Source: Sycon ciliatum
Taxonomy: Eukaryota > Porifera > Calcarea > Leucosolenida > Sycettidae
Length of the DNA: 64,000 nt
Reading direction: 5' to 3'
Assembly (NCBI RefSeq): GCF_964019385.1
Contig: NC_088643.1
Location: 80,758,199-80,822,198 of the forward strand
Position 1 is the first letter of the stretch. The number at the start of each line of letters is the position of its first letter. The translations under genes were made by a program, and so were the position numbers. Under the pieces are notes generated by a model that worked only from the letters and a program-made list of their open reading frames with translations, had not been told where the DNA came from and did not search any database. Shown in pieces: positions 10,801 through 19,198 of the stretch.

Positions 10801-12791
10801 CGGAACACACCATGATGCGGTACATAGTACCCGGCATCGCTCTCACATGGCTCCAGCTCAATTGCTCCAAGCTCGCGGTACTCCCTGATCAGCACATCAT
10901 CATAGAGCGCACGCTTCCCATTCCTCTTCAGCTTTTCAAGAAGCCGCGTTGCGATGACTCTAGCTTGAGCAAAGTTATCCGTTGGCCGACGCTCATTTCG
11001 CCACAAGAGACCCACTTGGTACCCGCTGCCCTGGCGACATAGCGGGAAAGATGGCAGGTGCTGATGTTGTTCTGGAGGTTCATCCAACTGCCATAGTTTG
11101 TCGATGTGGGCTGTGACACATGACACGGTCACCGGCTGACTGTTTCGACTTGGTGCAGACGCTGGACCAGATAATACATTACCTATCTCTGTGTTCCACA
11201 CCGTCTCACCATTAACTTCCTTCTTGCTGTGCAGTACCGCGTTGATATAGTCTGCACCAATCAGCATATGTATTTCGTCTGATGTCCCTTGTTGAGGCTT
11301 GTCACTCAGCTCTACTCCCCAACTGTGCCACTGCGCAATGGTCTGCGGACCTGCGCACTTCAGGTCCAGCTCAAGCGTTGGTTTCACGAACGCGCGTACC
11401 CGAATGCTAGCGGAGCTACCCTGGATCGTGATGGCGTACTTATCCATGCGCTGTTGGGTTGGTTCCGCGCCGAACGGCTTCACCTCTACATTTTCAACCC
11501 CAACGCGTTCTGCATCGATTGCTGACACCAACGCTGCAGTCACGAATGACGCCTCAGCACCCGAGTCCAGGAACACGCGAACCTTCGCGTTTCGAGTTCT
11601 TCCCTCAACTCGTGCCACTCCGGTCATCAGCCGCACACTTGGCGAGTGTAGACAGCACGACCCAACATTCTTCTCCGTAACTATCTCAGTCGGTTTCTCC
11701 CGGCTGTAACCTGCTCTATCCAACACATCATGTATTAGCAGGTGGTGTTTCCTCTGGCATTTCGTGCATCTCGAGCCTGACCGACATTCTCTGGCCATAG
11801 GGCCATACTTAAGGCAGTTCCAGCAGAGTCTCTCTCGCTGCAGAAAACCCTTTCTCCCTTCCTGTGGCAGCGACTTTAGCTGCTTCTCTGCATCTGCGAC
11901 CGATATCGCCATGCACTGTGCCGACGCCGTGGGCCTTGGCACGGATCGTTCTACTGGCTTCCTGGCAGTATCACCCTGTCGTCCGTGCGCGACCTGGTAA
12001 GACGCGCCGTGCTCCTGTACCTGGCGCAGTGACATCCCGTAGCACTGCCGTTCGACCAGGTACGTCTTCATCTCAGGTCCGCATTGCTCCAAGATTACCT
12101 GCTTTGCCATTGCTTGCAGCACCGGGGACATTTTTCCTATATCGGCGCTATACTTGGTGTCCACCTCGCCATCTTCTGTCATAGCGAGTGTGGCCCACAC
12201 CTCTACCTCTCGGCAAACACGGACAACGTATTGATGAAACGACTCATCTGACCGCTGCTTGCCTGTCAGCAATGTCTTCCACGCTTTATCCGGAGTCTTT
12301 CCGAGCGAGGCAAGCAACTCTCGTTTTGCTTCCTCGTAATTATTGCATCCAATACATATCCTCTCCGCTTTGCTACCCGCTAGCGCAATGCGCAGTCGCA
12401 GCAGCCATTCGCTTTCTTCGAACTCGTTCTTGGAACAGATGTCCTCGAACAGGTCAAGATAACGCTCCAATGGCTGCGTTCCATCATATGAGGGGATTTT
12501 CATCACCGGTTGACGCCCACCGCTGTGACTGGGAGATTCCTTTGTACCTCCCATCGTGGCTTTACCCTCACCCTCCTGCGCATTGGCGATGCGCTCGTTA
12601 ATCTCCTTTAGTGTTTTGGCAAACTCGGTGCGGAGCGCCTCCTCTCGCCGTCTGGCACTGCGCTCCTCACGCTCCGCGTACTGTTGGAGCCTCTGCTCCA
12701 CATGTACCTTCAACAACTCGCCTTCTAATCCTAACCGCTCTCCATTGTCGATAAAGCTGGCTTCCAAATTGTTCCATAGTTCCTCTGCCAT
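7875..12791 (-). CDS. BEL/Pao Gag-Pol polyprotein
   Basis: One frame of 1,638 residues from the ATG at 12,791. The frame stays open upstream into the LTR, but only through a GTG, so this ATG is preferred. Domains in order: coiled-coil N-terminus and DUF1759-like Gag (about 95-260); Cys/His knuckle (about 323-351); aspartic protease with VFLDSGAEASF (catalytic Asp near 409); reverse transcriptase with QADIRKAF and FYVDDLV (799-803); RNase H (LHAFADASEKAFG, Asp near 962); integrase with an HHCC finger (about 1,257-1,291) and a D-D-E core (Asp 1,322, Asp 1,384, Glu 1,415); and a DUF5641-like tail (about 1,493-1,586). It makes, copies and integrates the element DNA. All catalytic motifs examined are present. 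Confidence 0.95.
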   Translation of the reverse strand: MAEELWNNLEASFIDNGERLGLEGELLKVHVEQRLQQYAEREERSARRREEALRTEFAKTLKEINERIANAQEGEGKATMGGTKESPSHSGGRQPVMKIPSYDGTQPLERYLDLFEDICSKNEFEESEWLLRLRIALAGSKAERICIGCNNYEEAKRELLASLGKTPDKAWKTLLTGKQRSDESFHQYVVRVCREVEVWATLAMTEDGEVDTKYSADIGKMSPVLQAMAKQVILEQCGPEMKTYLVERQCYGMSLRQVQEHGASYQVAHGRQGDTARKPVERSVPRPTASAQCMAISVADAEKQLKSLPQEGRKGFLQRERLCWNCLKYGPMARECRSGSRCTKCQRKHHLLIHDVLDRAGYSREKPTEIVTEKNVGSCCLHSPSVRLMTGVARVEGRTRNAKVRVFLDSGAEASFVTAALVSAIDAERVGVENVEVKPFGAEPTQQRMDKYAITIQGSSASIRVRAFVKPTLELDLKCAGPQTIAQWHSWGVELSDKPQQGTSDEIHMLIGADYINAVLHSKKEVNGETVWNTEIGNVLSGPASAPSRNSQPVTVSCVTAHIDKLWQLDEPPEQHQHLPSFPLCRQGSGYQVGLLWRNERRPTDNFAQARVIATRLLEKLKRNGKRALYDDVLIREYRELGAIELEPCESDAGYYVPHHGVFREHAATTKLRVVFNASATAPDGKSLNDMVDPGPSLLPSLAGMLLRFREYKSALQADIRKAFFMVAVNPEDRPYLRFLWPGRSDSDELLTWRLTKLPFGVNCSPYMLTAVIQHHLKELRALSAPKERDRIDLLLTSFYVDDLVSSVSNASEAKEMQEFSVRVLTDAGMELRKWRGNEIPCDPEAGDKVLGLKWKTSDDLLSIAALGESDRPSVWTRRSLLKCVASVFDPLGLAAPAVVPGKILLQQAWKVGGDWDDKLPDGIAAACAQWWGELAEVVSIDIPRWICCNLDTPIALHAFADASEKAFGCCLYAVVNGQSHLVFAKAKVVPVSPPTLARLELQAVCLAARYAEFVVKELRVTVTQVYGWTDSLTTVHWISNPSYKWKTFVANRVSQVQEISKKVGIVWNHCPGLHNPADLPSRGSSAQQIRSPFWRGGPTWITEPNDWPTASSTAATDESSVEVRVSATTCSRESDKEWWLRFSKWSRAQGMVTRMLQWKHTEPRAELYFAADNVLYRIVQAACFAEDLELIKQGQPVKPGSKVYQLAPFLDEHGVLRAGGRLQHSELAYGAKHPVLLGKHHLTELLLEKMHVERMHQGVEGVLSFIRQKFWIIGGRRALRNITQRCVTCRRYKAKAASEVCPPLPEDRVVHERPFATTGIDYAGPLYVRRGESSPKVWIALFVCATTRAVHLEVVDSLSTESFLMAFRKFVARRSLPSRIRSDNATTFKAASDKLGVPWMFNPPAAPWHGGFYERMVGTVKSALKKVMGTAFLKVQELATLLYEVEAVVNSRPLTYVSDSLDEPPVTPAMMMGDIWMSSEKPAGTLDAAQMSSRLRYLSRTLEHVKNRWEVEYLSQLNKHQQTMSRPLAVGDVVFVLDDTKRKQFWRLGRIIELFPGRDGKRRVAKVKLSTSTLLRPIQRLVPLEVSSQDVAPGLADTAQPAIVPQQPAYEPSAPLPPPRQQEITRSGRVVRAPDRF

Positions 12792-12802
12792 GCTCGCTCC
12801 TA

Positions 12803-12819
12803 TCCTGGCGTGGTCGCCA
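12803..12819 (-). promoter_or_regulatory. Primer-binding site of the BEL element
   Basis: On the minus strand TGGCGACCACGCCAGGA lies 2 nt downstream of the 5' LTR. It begins TGG, complementary to the CCA end of a tRNA, as expected of a reverse-transcription primer site. The tRNA identity was not determined. Confidence 0.7.
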
Positions 12820-12821
12820 AA

Positions 12822-13161
12822 TGTTGTGAACCCTGCAAGTTTCTCTAAATTGTCAGGATCGTACGACCACACGGCACGAGGACAACTCTTTTCCTTTACA
12901 CAGTATATTTCACTTCATCTGATAATTAACAATGAACACTAATAACACCAGCTATTTATAGCATGCAAAAACAGCGTACATGCAAAACATAAGCAGATAA
13001 AACTGGACATAACAGCGTATACAGCAAAACGCACACAACGCATATAGCGTATGCCATGCAGCAACATCAGCGGTACGGCGGAGTCGAAATACAACATTTC
13101 AACGAATACAATGCCATAAGCGCGAAGGCCTTTCCCAATTGAGAACTGGTGGTTTACAACA
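12822..13161 (-). repeat. BEL/Pao 5' LTR
   Basis: 340 bp and apparently identical to the 3' LTR. It should hold the promoter for the element. The Pol frame remains open for 17 codons inside this LTR without an ATG. Confidence 0.92.
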
Positions 13162-13205
13162 CACACAAATCCACACAAAATGTTACTGCACTGAATGCAT
13201 TCCCC

Positions 13206-14358
13206 TCTTCTCATTCTGCCACACTTGCTGTCTCCGAGTGTCATCTGTAGACAACCTGTCTGTTTCTCCCAGTTTTTCCCCTTTTTCTCTGTATCATTTT
13301 GTATGTTATAATTTCCGCGGATTCCAGTTTTTCTCCCTTCATTATAATTTAAGGTGGGACTATGCCTTCGCGGACCGGCATCGGCAAACGGGACGTAACT
13401 TCAGTCTCCCTCATTGGAATTGCACACAATTTTCTGTGCTTTCTTCTAACATATCACCAAGAGTACATAACCCCCCAGAGTGTGCAACGCCTGATCCAGC
13501 TCTGCATAGGGTCTTGGTCGAGCGGAATCGGATCTTTGCGTCATAATACCGTACACATCTGAGGGGAACCCGGGGAGTCGCGGGTGCTCTTGGATCAAAA
13601 ACAATGGTACCCTGCCTCGAGACCGGCCTTGCGCTGGTGTGGAGTGTACGCATGACATCAGAAGATCCGATTCCGCTCGACCAAGACCCTATGCAGAGCT
13701 GGATCGGCGTTGCACACTCTGGGGGGTTATGTACTCTTGATATCACACTGCACTCTGAGCACATGCCAATGAACCAAACTGGTCGCTCTATGTACAAATT
13801 AGAAATTCTTCGAAAAATCAAAAAAAAATGCATTCTGAAAATTCTGTTTCGAAAAGACCAAACATTTGCCTCCCTTTGTCTTTATAAACTTGCTTCCACG
13901 CACCCTCTTCTTGCCCGACATCAGCAGCATCTTTGTATCCTTGTGCAAAAAATCTTCCTAGCCCAAGTCCCGAAACATATTGCCAAGTACAACTGGTTTG
14001 TTACCACTAGACCAACACGCAATGCCTTATCACTGCCCCGAGCTAGTTCCTCTCTGTTTTTGAAATCCCCTTTCTTCTCAGCATACTCCCTTTGGTCTAA
14101 CCTGCCTACTAGCATTAAGACATGCCAGGATATCAGGAAATTCACAGTCCAGCTTTCCACACTGTCTCATCCGAAGTGATCCCATGTATTATTAATGTGC
14201 CTCCCTTTCTTTTTCTCTCCCTATCTCCTTTCCCTCTCTGACAGCATCTTTCTTTTTTTTCCCTTTTTAGCTTGCCGTGGTTGGCTATCACCTGACCTCT
14301 CATGTTTATTGGCAGTCTTCGGACGGGCCAGGAGATGTTGAATAAATAAATAAATAAA
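13206..14358 (+). mobile_element. 5'-truncated CR1/L2-like LINE inserted in repeat X
   Basis: The insertion is bounded by TTCCCC at 13,200-13,205 and 14,359-14,364; repeat X reads continuously if it is removed. From about 13,765 to 14,179 a plus-strand frame encodes a LINE C-terminus (MYKLEILRKIKKKCILKIL, then SPFFSAYSLWSNLPTSIK). It resembles the C-terminus of the LINE at 0.3-0.8 kb (SPFFSSYSTWLQLPPSVR). The 3' end has the conserved CCGTGGTTGGCTA segment and a (TAAA)n tail ending at 14,358. The left 250 bp could not be assigned to a known LINE part. A CAAGAG MITE is nested at 13,458-13,739. Confidence 0.75.
13458..13739. mobile_element. CAAGAG-family MITE, subfamily B (282 bp)
   Basis: Starts CAAGAGTACATAACC and ends GGTTATGTACTCTTG, flanked by ATATCAC on both sides (13,451-13,457 and 13,740-13,746). 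Inverted repeats extend inward (CAGAGTGTGCAACGCC against GGCGTTGCACACTCTG, then an inverted GAGCGGAATCGGATCTT segment). Non-coding. Nested in the LINE fragment. Confidence 0.85.
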
Positions 14359-15167
14359 TTCCCCCGATACACTTCGCATATATACTCATTCCCTTCATGG
14401 TACCGTACTCTTGATGGTACGGGACAGGTACGGGATAGCGCCAGACATGTCGATGGCACAAACAAACAAAAATATTGTGGCCAGCTGTCTTTGCTGGTAC
14501 GGTACAGTACGGGACAGATACGGGATAGCGCCAGGCGTGACACAAACAAACAAACACACAAACAAACACCAAACGAGAGAGCTTGGAAGCTCAGGGCCCT
14601 GCGCTATGCTTTGTTGCCTAGCTCATCGTGCATGTTGTTAGAGCTGATGGAAATGCTTTTTCCTTTGATTAGCTACATCATTGTTTTGCAAAAACGTTTC
14701 AATGAGATACTGAAGTACAAGTAACGTCTTCTGCATAGCTATGGGACCGGCGCTGACTCTGCCGATGACGGGCGTTCTGGAGTCGACGGGATGTCTGTCC
14801 TGACGTTTCCTGGGACCGGCGCTGACTCTGCCGATCACGGGCGTTCTTCTTCTTATTATTATTATAATACTGACGGCAACTAACATCCATTCTGATTGCA
14901 TTTACTCGTCTCCCTACTTCGTATTTCTTTCCAGAAAATCTCCCCATGCAGCAGGGAGTCGTTTACATAATATGACTCCCTGCTATACATCTACATGACT
15001 GACTTGTCAGTTTGAGCACTCTGGCAAGATACGTTCGGGCCTGATTGGAAATTTTTATTTTCATTGCTATCAGGTTCGGCCTCATTTTCTCTGTGCTGCG
15101 CTGATGAGTTCAAAAAGAACGAAACAGCATGCTGTCCGCAGATTGAGTGACTGTATATACGTTATAA
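14359..15167 (+). repeat. Mosaic repeat X, second block
   Basis: Continuation of repeat X after the LINE insertion: CGATACACTTCGCATATA, then GATAGCGCCAGGCGTGACAC with CAAA tracts, CGAGAGAGCTTGGAAGC, GATCACGGGCGTTCT and ACTGACGGCAACTAACATCC. It contains a short palindrome, CAGGGAGTCG...GACTCCCTG (about 14,954-14,984), also present in two other X copies. A short unassigned stretch (15,010-15,150) precedes the MITE. Confidence 0.65.
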
Positions 15168-15470
15168 CAAGAGTACATAAACAAGAGTGTGCAACTCCCT
15201 ATCTCTTCTGCACAATCTGCAGATACCCCCGCCCACGGCGGAATTTTTTGTTGACGTCACCTTTTTTCAGGGAAACGCGGACTTTGCCGCAGAGCAGTGT
15301 GAGAGCACGTGCTGGGCACCGACCTTGTAGTGCAAGCCCCGCCAAGTGCACGAGGGAAACCTCTCCGAAAGGCTCGCAGCGCGTGCGTCGTCGAAAAGAT
15401 TACGTCAACAAAAAATTCCGCCGTGGGCCAACCCATCCGCGAGTTGCACACTCTTGTTTATCTACTCTTG
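15168..15470. mobile_element. CAAGAG-family MITE, subfamily A (303 bp)
   Basis: Starts CAAGAGTACATAAACAAGAG and ends CTCTTGTTTATCTACTCTTG, flanked by GTTATAA (15,161-15,167 and 15,471-15,477). The empty site survives in the other X copies as ACGTTATAATTATTATG (near 6,921 and 7,400). The interior is clearly alike to the copy at 46,469-46,772. Confidence 0.87.
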
Positions 15471-15484
15471 GTTATAATTATTAT

Positions 15485-16351
15485 CAAGAGTACATAACCC
15501 CCCAGAGTGTGCAACGCCGATCCAGCTCTGTGTAGGGTCGAGCGGAATCGGATCTTCTGATGTCATGCGTACACTTCACACCAGCCGGTCTCGAGGCAGG
15601 GCACCATTGTTTTTGATCCAAGAGTACCCGCGACTTCCCGGGTTCCCCTCGAATGTGTACGGTATTAGTGAGGTTTTGCATTCCGAATTTCGGTTCGGCG
15701 TTCTTCGGTCATTTGTCGAACATCAAAATGTCGAATTTTCGCTCCAACGTTTGTTTTGCAAGTCGAAAATGATGTGTTTTCATTTCGTGAGCCCCAGCAT
15801 CAGCAACGTCCTGTCCCGTGCTCCTTTTCTTGCTGATTCCAACGAACTTTGATCGCCCAAAGAGTCGAGGGCCAAACCTGCCTCCTCAGTCGCCTCAGAA
15901 AAACCAACTCCATGGCCAAGTCACATTTTATGCGTATCGCCATAGTCTTTTCAGCCACACAGATGACGGTGAGGACACTCCAGGCGATAGAGAGTAGACA
16001 GGCAGTGGAGAGGAGCAATCAGAAGTAGCTGGCGATGCTGATGCGCCCAAGACGCCTGCGAAGCGATGCCGAGATAAGAAACCTCTTTGAATAAATCACG
16101 CGCTAGCGCTCTTCCACAAGAAAATTCATCCGAAAAATATTTTCGGCAAAGTGAGCTTTTTCCGAACAAACATGCCGAATCTTCGTGTGCATTTTCGACC
16201 TCGCTCCCGCGTGCCGAATCTTTTTGCCGAATTTCGGAATGCAAAACCTCACTAATATGACGCAAAGATCCGATTCCGCTCGACCAAGACCCTACATGCC
16301 TATGCAGAGCTGGATCAGGCATTGCACACTCTGGGGGGTTATGTACTCTTG
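15485..16351. mobile_element. CAAGAG-family MITE, subfamily B, enlarged by a nested element
   Basis: 867 bp. Outer ends match the 282-bp copy at 13,458 (CAAGAGTACATAACC...GGTTATGTACTCTTG). Flanks are TTATTAT and TTATTAA, matching 6 of 7. The extra length is an inner inverted-repeat element at about 15,668-16,254 with ends TAGTGAGGTTTTGCATTCC and complement. The corresponding site is uninterrupted in the 13,458 copy. Confidence 0.78.
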
Positions 16352-16845
16352 TTATTAATATTATGCTATCGGTCTACATGCGATTTCCGGGCTGGTCGAC
16401 AGGCGGCCCAGCCAGCCTGCTAGTGGGATCTCGGCCTCGCACACAAATCCACACAAAATTTAATGTTACTGCACTGAATGCATCCCCCCCATACACTTCG
16501 CATATATACTCATTCTCTTGATGGTACCGTACTCTTGATGGTACGGGACAGGTACGGGATAGCGCCAGGCATGTCGATGGCACAAACAAACAAAAATATT
16601 GTGGCCAGCTGTCTTTGCTGGTACGGTACAGTACGGGATAGATACAGGATAGCGCCAGGCGTGACACAAACAAACAAACACACAAACAAACACCAAATTA
16701 AAGCTGTGTGGACCCTGGCTAGCGCCAGACGTTACTGAAGTAACGTCTTCTGCATAGCTACGGGAATTAAAGCTGTGTGGACCCTGGCTAGCGCCAGACG
16801 TTACTGAAGTAACGTCTTCTGCATAGCTACGGGAATCATCGCATA
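16352..16845 (+). repeat. Mosaic repeat X, third block with 69-bp tandem pair
   Basis: Continues X (GCTATCGG...CTCGCACACAAATCC, CGCATATATACTCATTCTC, GATAGCGCCAGGCGTG). It ends in two tandem 69-bp units at 16,697-16,835 starting ATTAAAGCTGTGTGGACCC. The same pair ends the X copy at 62,135-62,272, so this is probably one terminus of X. Confidence 0.7.
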
Positions 16846-16976
16846 ATTCGAGGCAAATTGCATACGAATCGCATAAAATTGGAATAATCCGCCTGTTCCC
16901 ATAAAATTCCATTCAGTTGTACCAAGAGTACGGTTTATGAATTACACTTCGGAGCTCCGGCTTCGAATGTGACAGT

Positions 16977-17648
16977 GTGTTCCTGGTTGCAGTGCATGTG
17001 CCGGGTGCCAGCAACACGACCGCAGATTACCTCTCCCGTCATCTACTGGTGGACAGCAGCGATTGGAAGCTGGACAGCGACCTGTTTCACTTGATTGTGA
17101 CGCACGAGGGTCCACTTCTCTGCGATTTGTTCGCATCGAGACACAACAGCCAACTTCCCCAGTATGTCAGCTGGTATCCGGACCCGGACGCAGTAGCAGT
17201 GGATGCGCTTTCGCTGCCCAGCCACATGTGGGAGGACGGCTATCTCTTTCCCCCGATAGCATTAGTCAGCCGTTGTCTCCAGTTCATCCAGTACCACCAA
17301 ATTGCCAATGCCGTACTAGTAGCACCAGCATGGAAGGGTCAGGCGTATTATCCTCAGCTGTTGTCCATGTTACGGAGCCACCCGTGGCGGCTGCCGGAGA
17401 TACAGGATCCCGTGTTGGGTCCATTCGGCGAATCACATCCGATGGAAGCCAACCGGCTGCAACTAGCCGTCTGGCCACTATCCGGGAGGCCGCACGAAGT
17501 CGCGGCTTTTCAGCACACGCTTCCCATCTATGGGTTTCATCGGGGCGCTCATCAACCCAGTCCAGCTACGAGTCGGCCTGGAACATCTGGATTCGCTGGT
17601 GTCAGCGGGAATCGCTTGATCCCTTGGAAGCTGATGAAGTGCGGGTAG
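16977..17648 (+). pseudogene. C-terminal RNase H part of a DIRS-like polyprotein (partial)
   Basis: A frame without an ATG start encodes VHVPGASNTTADYLSRHL, the conserved last RNase H motif of DIRS and Ngaro polyproteins. It is followed by a typical linker (LFHLIVTHEGPLLCDLFAS, then LPQYVSWYPDPDAVAVDAL and YLFPPIALVSR). The N-terminal RNase H and the reverse transcriptase are missing, so this is a truncated piece. It overlaps the recombinase frame in another phase, as in intact DIRS elements. The first 57 bp are repeated inverted at 19,060-19,128. Confidence 0.75.
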
Positions 17649-18481
17649 CCAACTTTCTAGCTTCCCAATTCGAGAGCGGCAAGCAGTACCGAACACTGAA
17701 TGTCTATCGTTCAGCACTTTCGTCCACGTTACTGGTACGTGCAGATGAGTTGCCCATTGGCCAGTCCCCTACAGTTCGGCGCGTCATGGCCGGTGTCTAT
17801 AACGAGCGCCCTCCGCAACCGCGCTACAGTGAGACCTGGTGTGTTGCATCTGTCCTGCAATACCTTGCCAGTCTTGATAATCAATCTGTCTCACTTGGCC
17901 AGCTGTCTGAGAAGCTGGTGATGCTCATCGCCCTGGCCAGAGCCCCAAGAGTCTCGACGTTGCATGCACTCTCCATACAGAGTATGCGTAGGAAGCCGGA
18001 TGGCGTGCAGTTCATCTTGACACGCCCCACTGAGACCCAAAGGGTAGGCTCTGCACCAAAAGAGTTTGTGCTGCCTCGGTTTGCACAGGCGTCTACACTC
18101 TGCCCAGTGGTCTGTCTGGATGAGTATTTGTCCCGCACTATTTCTTTGCGGTCTGCTGCTGACACTGGGCTCTTTGTATCAACTGTTACTCGCCCTCCTC
18201 ATCAGGTTGTCAGCTCTGCTACGCTTGCTCGCTGGCTAAAGACCGTGCTCAAGGCAGCTGGCATCTCGAGCACATTTACAGCGCATTCAACTCGTGGTGC
18301 TTCCACAACGGCGGCTACCGTTGCTGGTGTCACGATGGCTGAGGTACTCGCCGCAGCTGATTGGAGTGGTCAGCATACTTTCATTGAGCACTATTATCGT
18401 CCCAGTTCACAGCTGTTCACGGATGCTGTCCTCTCGTCTGGCAATGAGATAACCTCTCATCATGACTCTCGTCAATCATGA
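17063..18481 (+). CDS. DIRS-like tyrosine recombinase
   Basis: The open frame begins at a TTG and the first ATG is at 17,330, so the true start is unknown. The C-terminal 320 residues form a tyrosine recombinase: SAM-like N-domain (about 165-250: YESAWNIWIRWCQRESLDPL and VANFLASQFESG), then a catalytic domain with Arg in ALARAPRVSTL (near 296), the H-x-x-R box in FTAHSTRGAS (His 408, Arg 411), ADW (434) and the nucleophile Tyr in EHYYRP (444-445). Such enzymes join the circular DNA of DIRS retroelements into the genome without target duplication. The catalytic set is complete although the rest of the element is missing. Confidence 0.85.
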   Translation: MEAGQRPVSLDCDARGSTSLRFVRIETQQPTSPVCQLVSGPGRSSSGCAFAAQPHVGGRLSLSPDSISQPLSPVHPVPPNCQCRTSSTSMEGSGVLSSAVVHVTEPPVAAAGDTGSRVGSIRRITSDGSQPAATSRLATIREAARSRGFSAHASHLWVSSGRSSTQSSYESAWNIWIRWCQRESLDPLEADEVRVANFLASQFESGKQYRTLNVYRSALSSTLLVRADELPIGQSPTVRRVMAGVYNERPPQPRYSETWCVASVLQYLASLDNQSVSLGQLSEKLVMLIALARAPRVSTLHALSIQSMRRKPDGVQFILTRPTETQRVGSAPKEFVLPRFAQASTLCPVVCLDEYLSRTISLRSAADTGLFVSTVTRPPHQVVSSATLARWLKTVLKAAGISSTFTAHSTRGASTTAATVAGVTMAEVLAAADWSGQHTFIEHYYRPSSQLFTDAVLSSGNEITSHHDSRQS

Positions 18482-19198
18482 CTCTGTTCACTCTAGCTCT
18501 CTCTCTGGCTCACTTTCGTGCAATATTTGCTCTGCGGACAACTTTGGCTCAGTTGTCGTGCTTTCCTCTGCTTTGGTCTTTATGCAAGTTTGGACCATTC
18601 CTGGTATGACCCGTTCTGTTTTCCATTAGGGTCCTGTGTAGTTACTAGTATATAAATATAGCACTGTCTTGTAGACTTGTTGTCTGTTGTACCTAATGGC
18701 CAACGCAGGCTGGGTTCCATCAGGCTTGTGCTCTGGGTATATCACTTTGAACATCACACTGTCACATTCGAAGCCGGAGCTCCGAAGTGTAATTGAAGAT
18801 TCCGCAAGGACTGCTTGCAGTCTGATGTGGAATCTGAGTTACACGAGGAGTGGAGGAAGAGAATGTGACAGTGTGTTCCCTCCCAGTTGTCAGTGATGTG
18901 TGTGAATAGACTTATGCCCTCCCACACTGTCACATACATGTAAGTCAAGAGCTCCGAAAAAGGCCAAAGAAGGTCTGGAGTTCGGGAGTAATATGGTGGC
19001 GGAGTTTGAAAATTTTCTTTGAATTGCTATGGTTTTAGGAGCGAATTAGGCCAAACACAGAGGTAATCTGCGGTCGTGTTGCTGGCACCCGGCACATGCA
19101 CTGCAACCAGGAACACACTGTCACATTCTCTGCCTCCACTCCTCGTGTAACTCAGATTCCACATCAGACTGCAAGCAGTCCTTGCGGAATCTTCAATT

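Larger units (their letters stand above)
7487..13161 (-). mobile_element. Complete BEL/Pao LTR retrotransposon
   Basis: A 5,675-bp element on the minus strand with two 340-bp LTRs (7,487-7,826 and 12,822-13,161) that look identical when read side by side. Each LTR starts TGTTGT and ends ACAACA on the plus strand. CACAC flanks both sides (7,482-7,486 and 13,162-13,166), a 5-bp target duplication as expected for BEL/Pao. A primer-binding site lies 2 nt from the 5' LTR and a purine tract abuts the 3' LTR. One open frame encodes Gag-Pol without a stop. Identical LTRs and an unbroken frame imply a recent insertion that may still be competent. It interrupts repeat X. Confidence 0.93.

Noticed and set aside
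12792-12872. N-terminal extension of the BEL frame into the LTR
   Set aside because: It begins with GTG inside the 5' LTR and crosses the primer-binding site; the first ATG is at 12,791.
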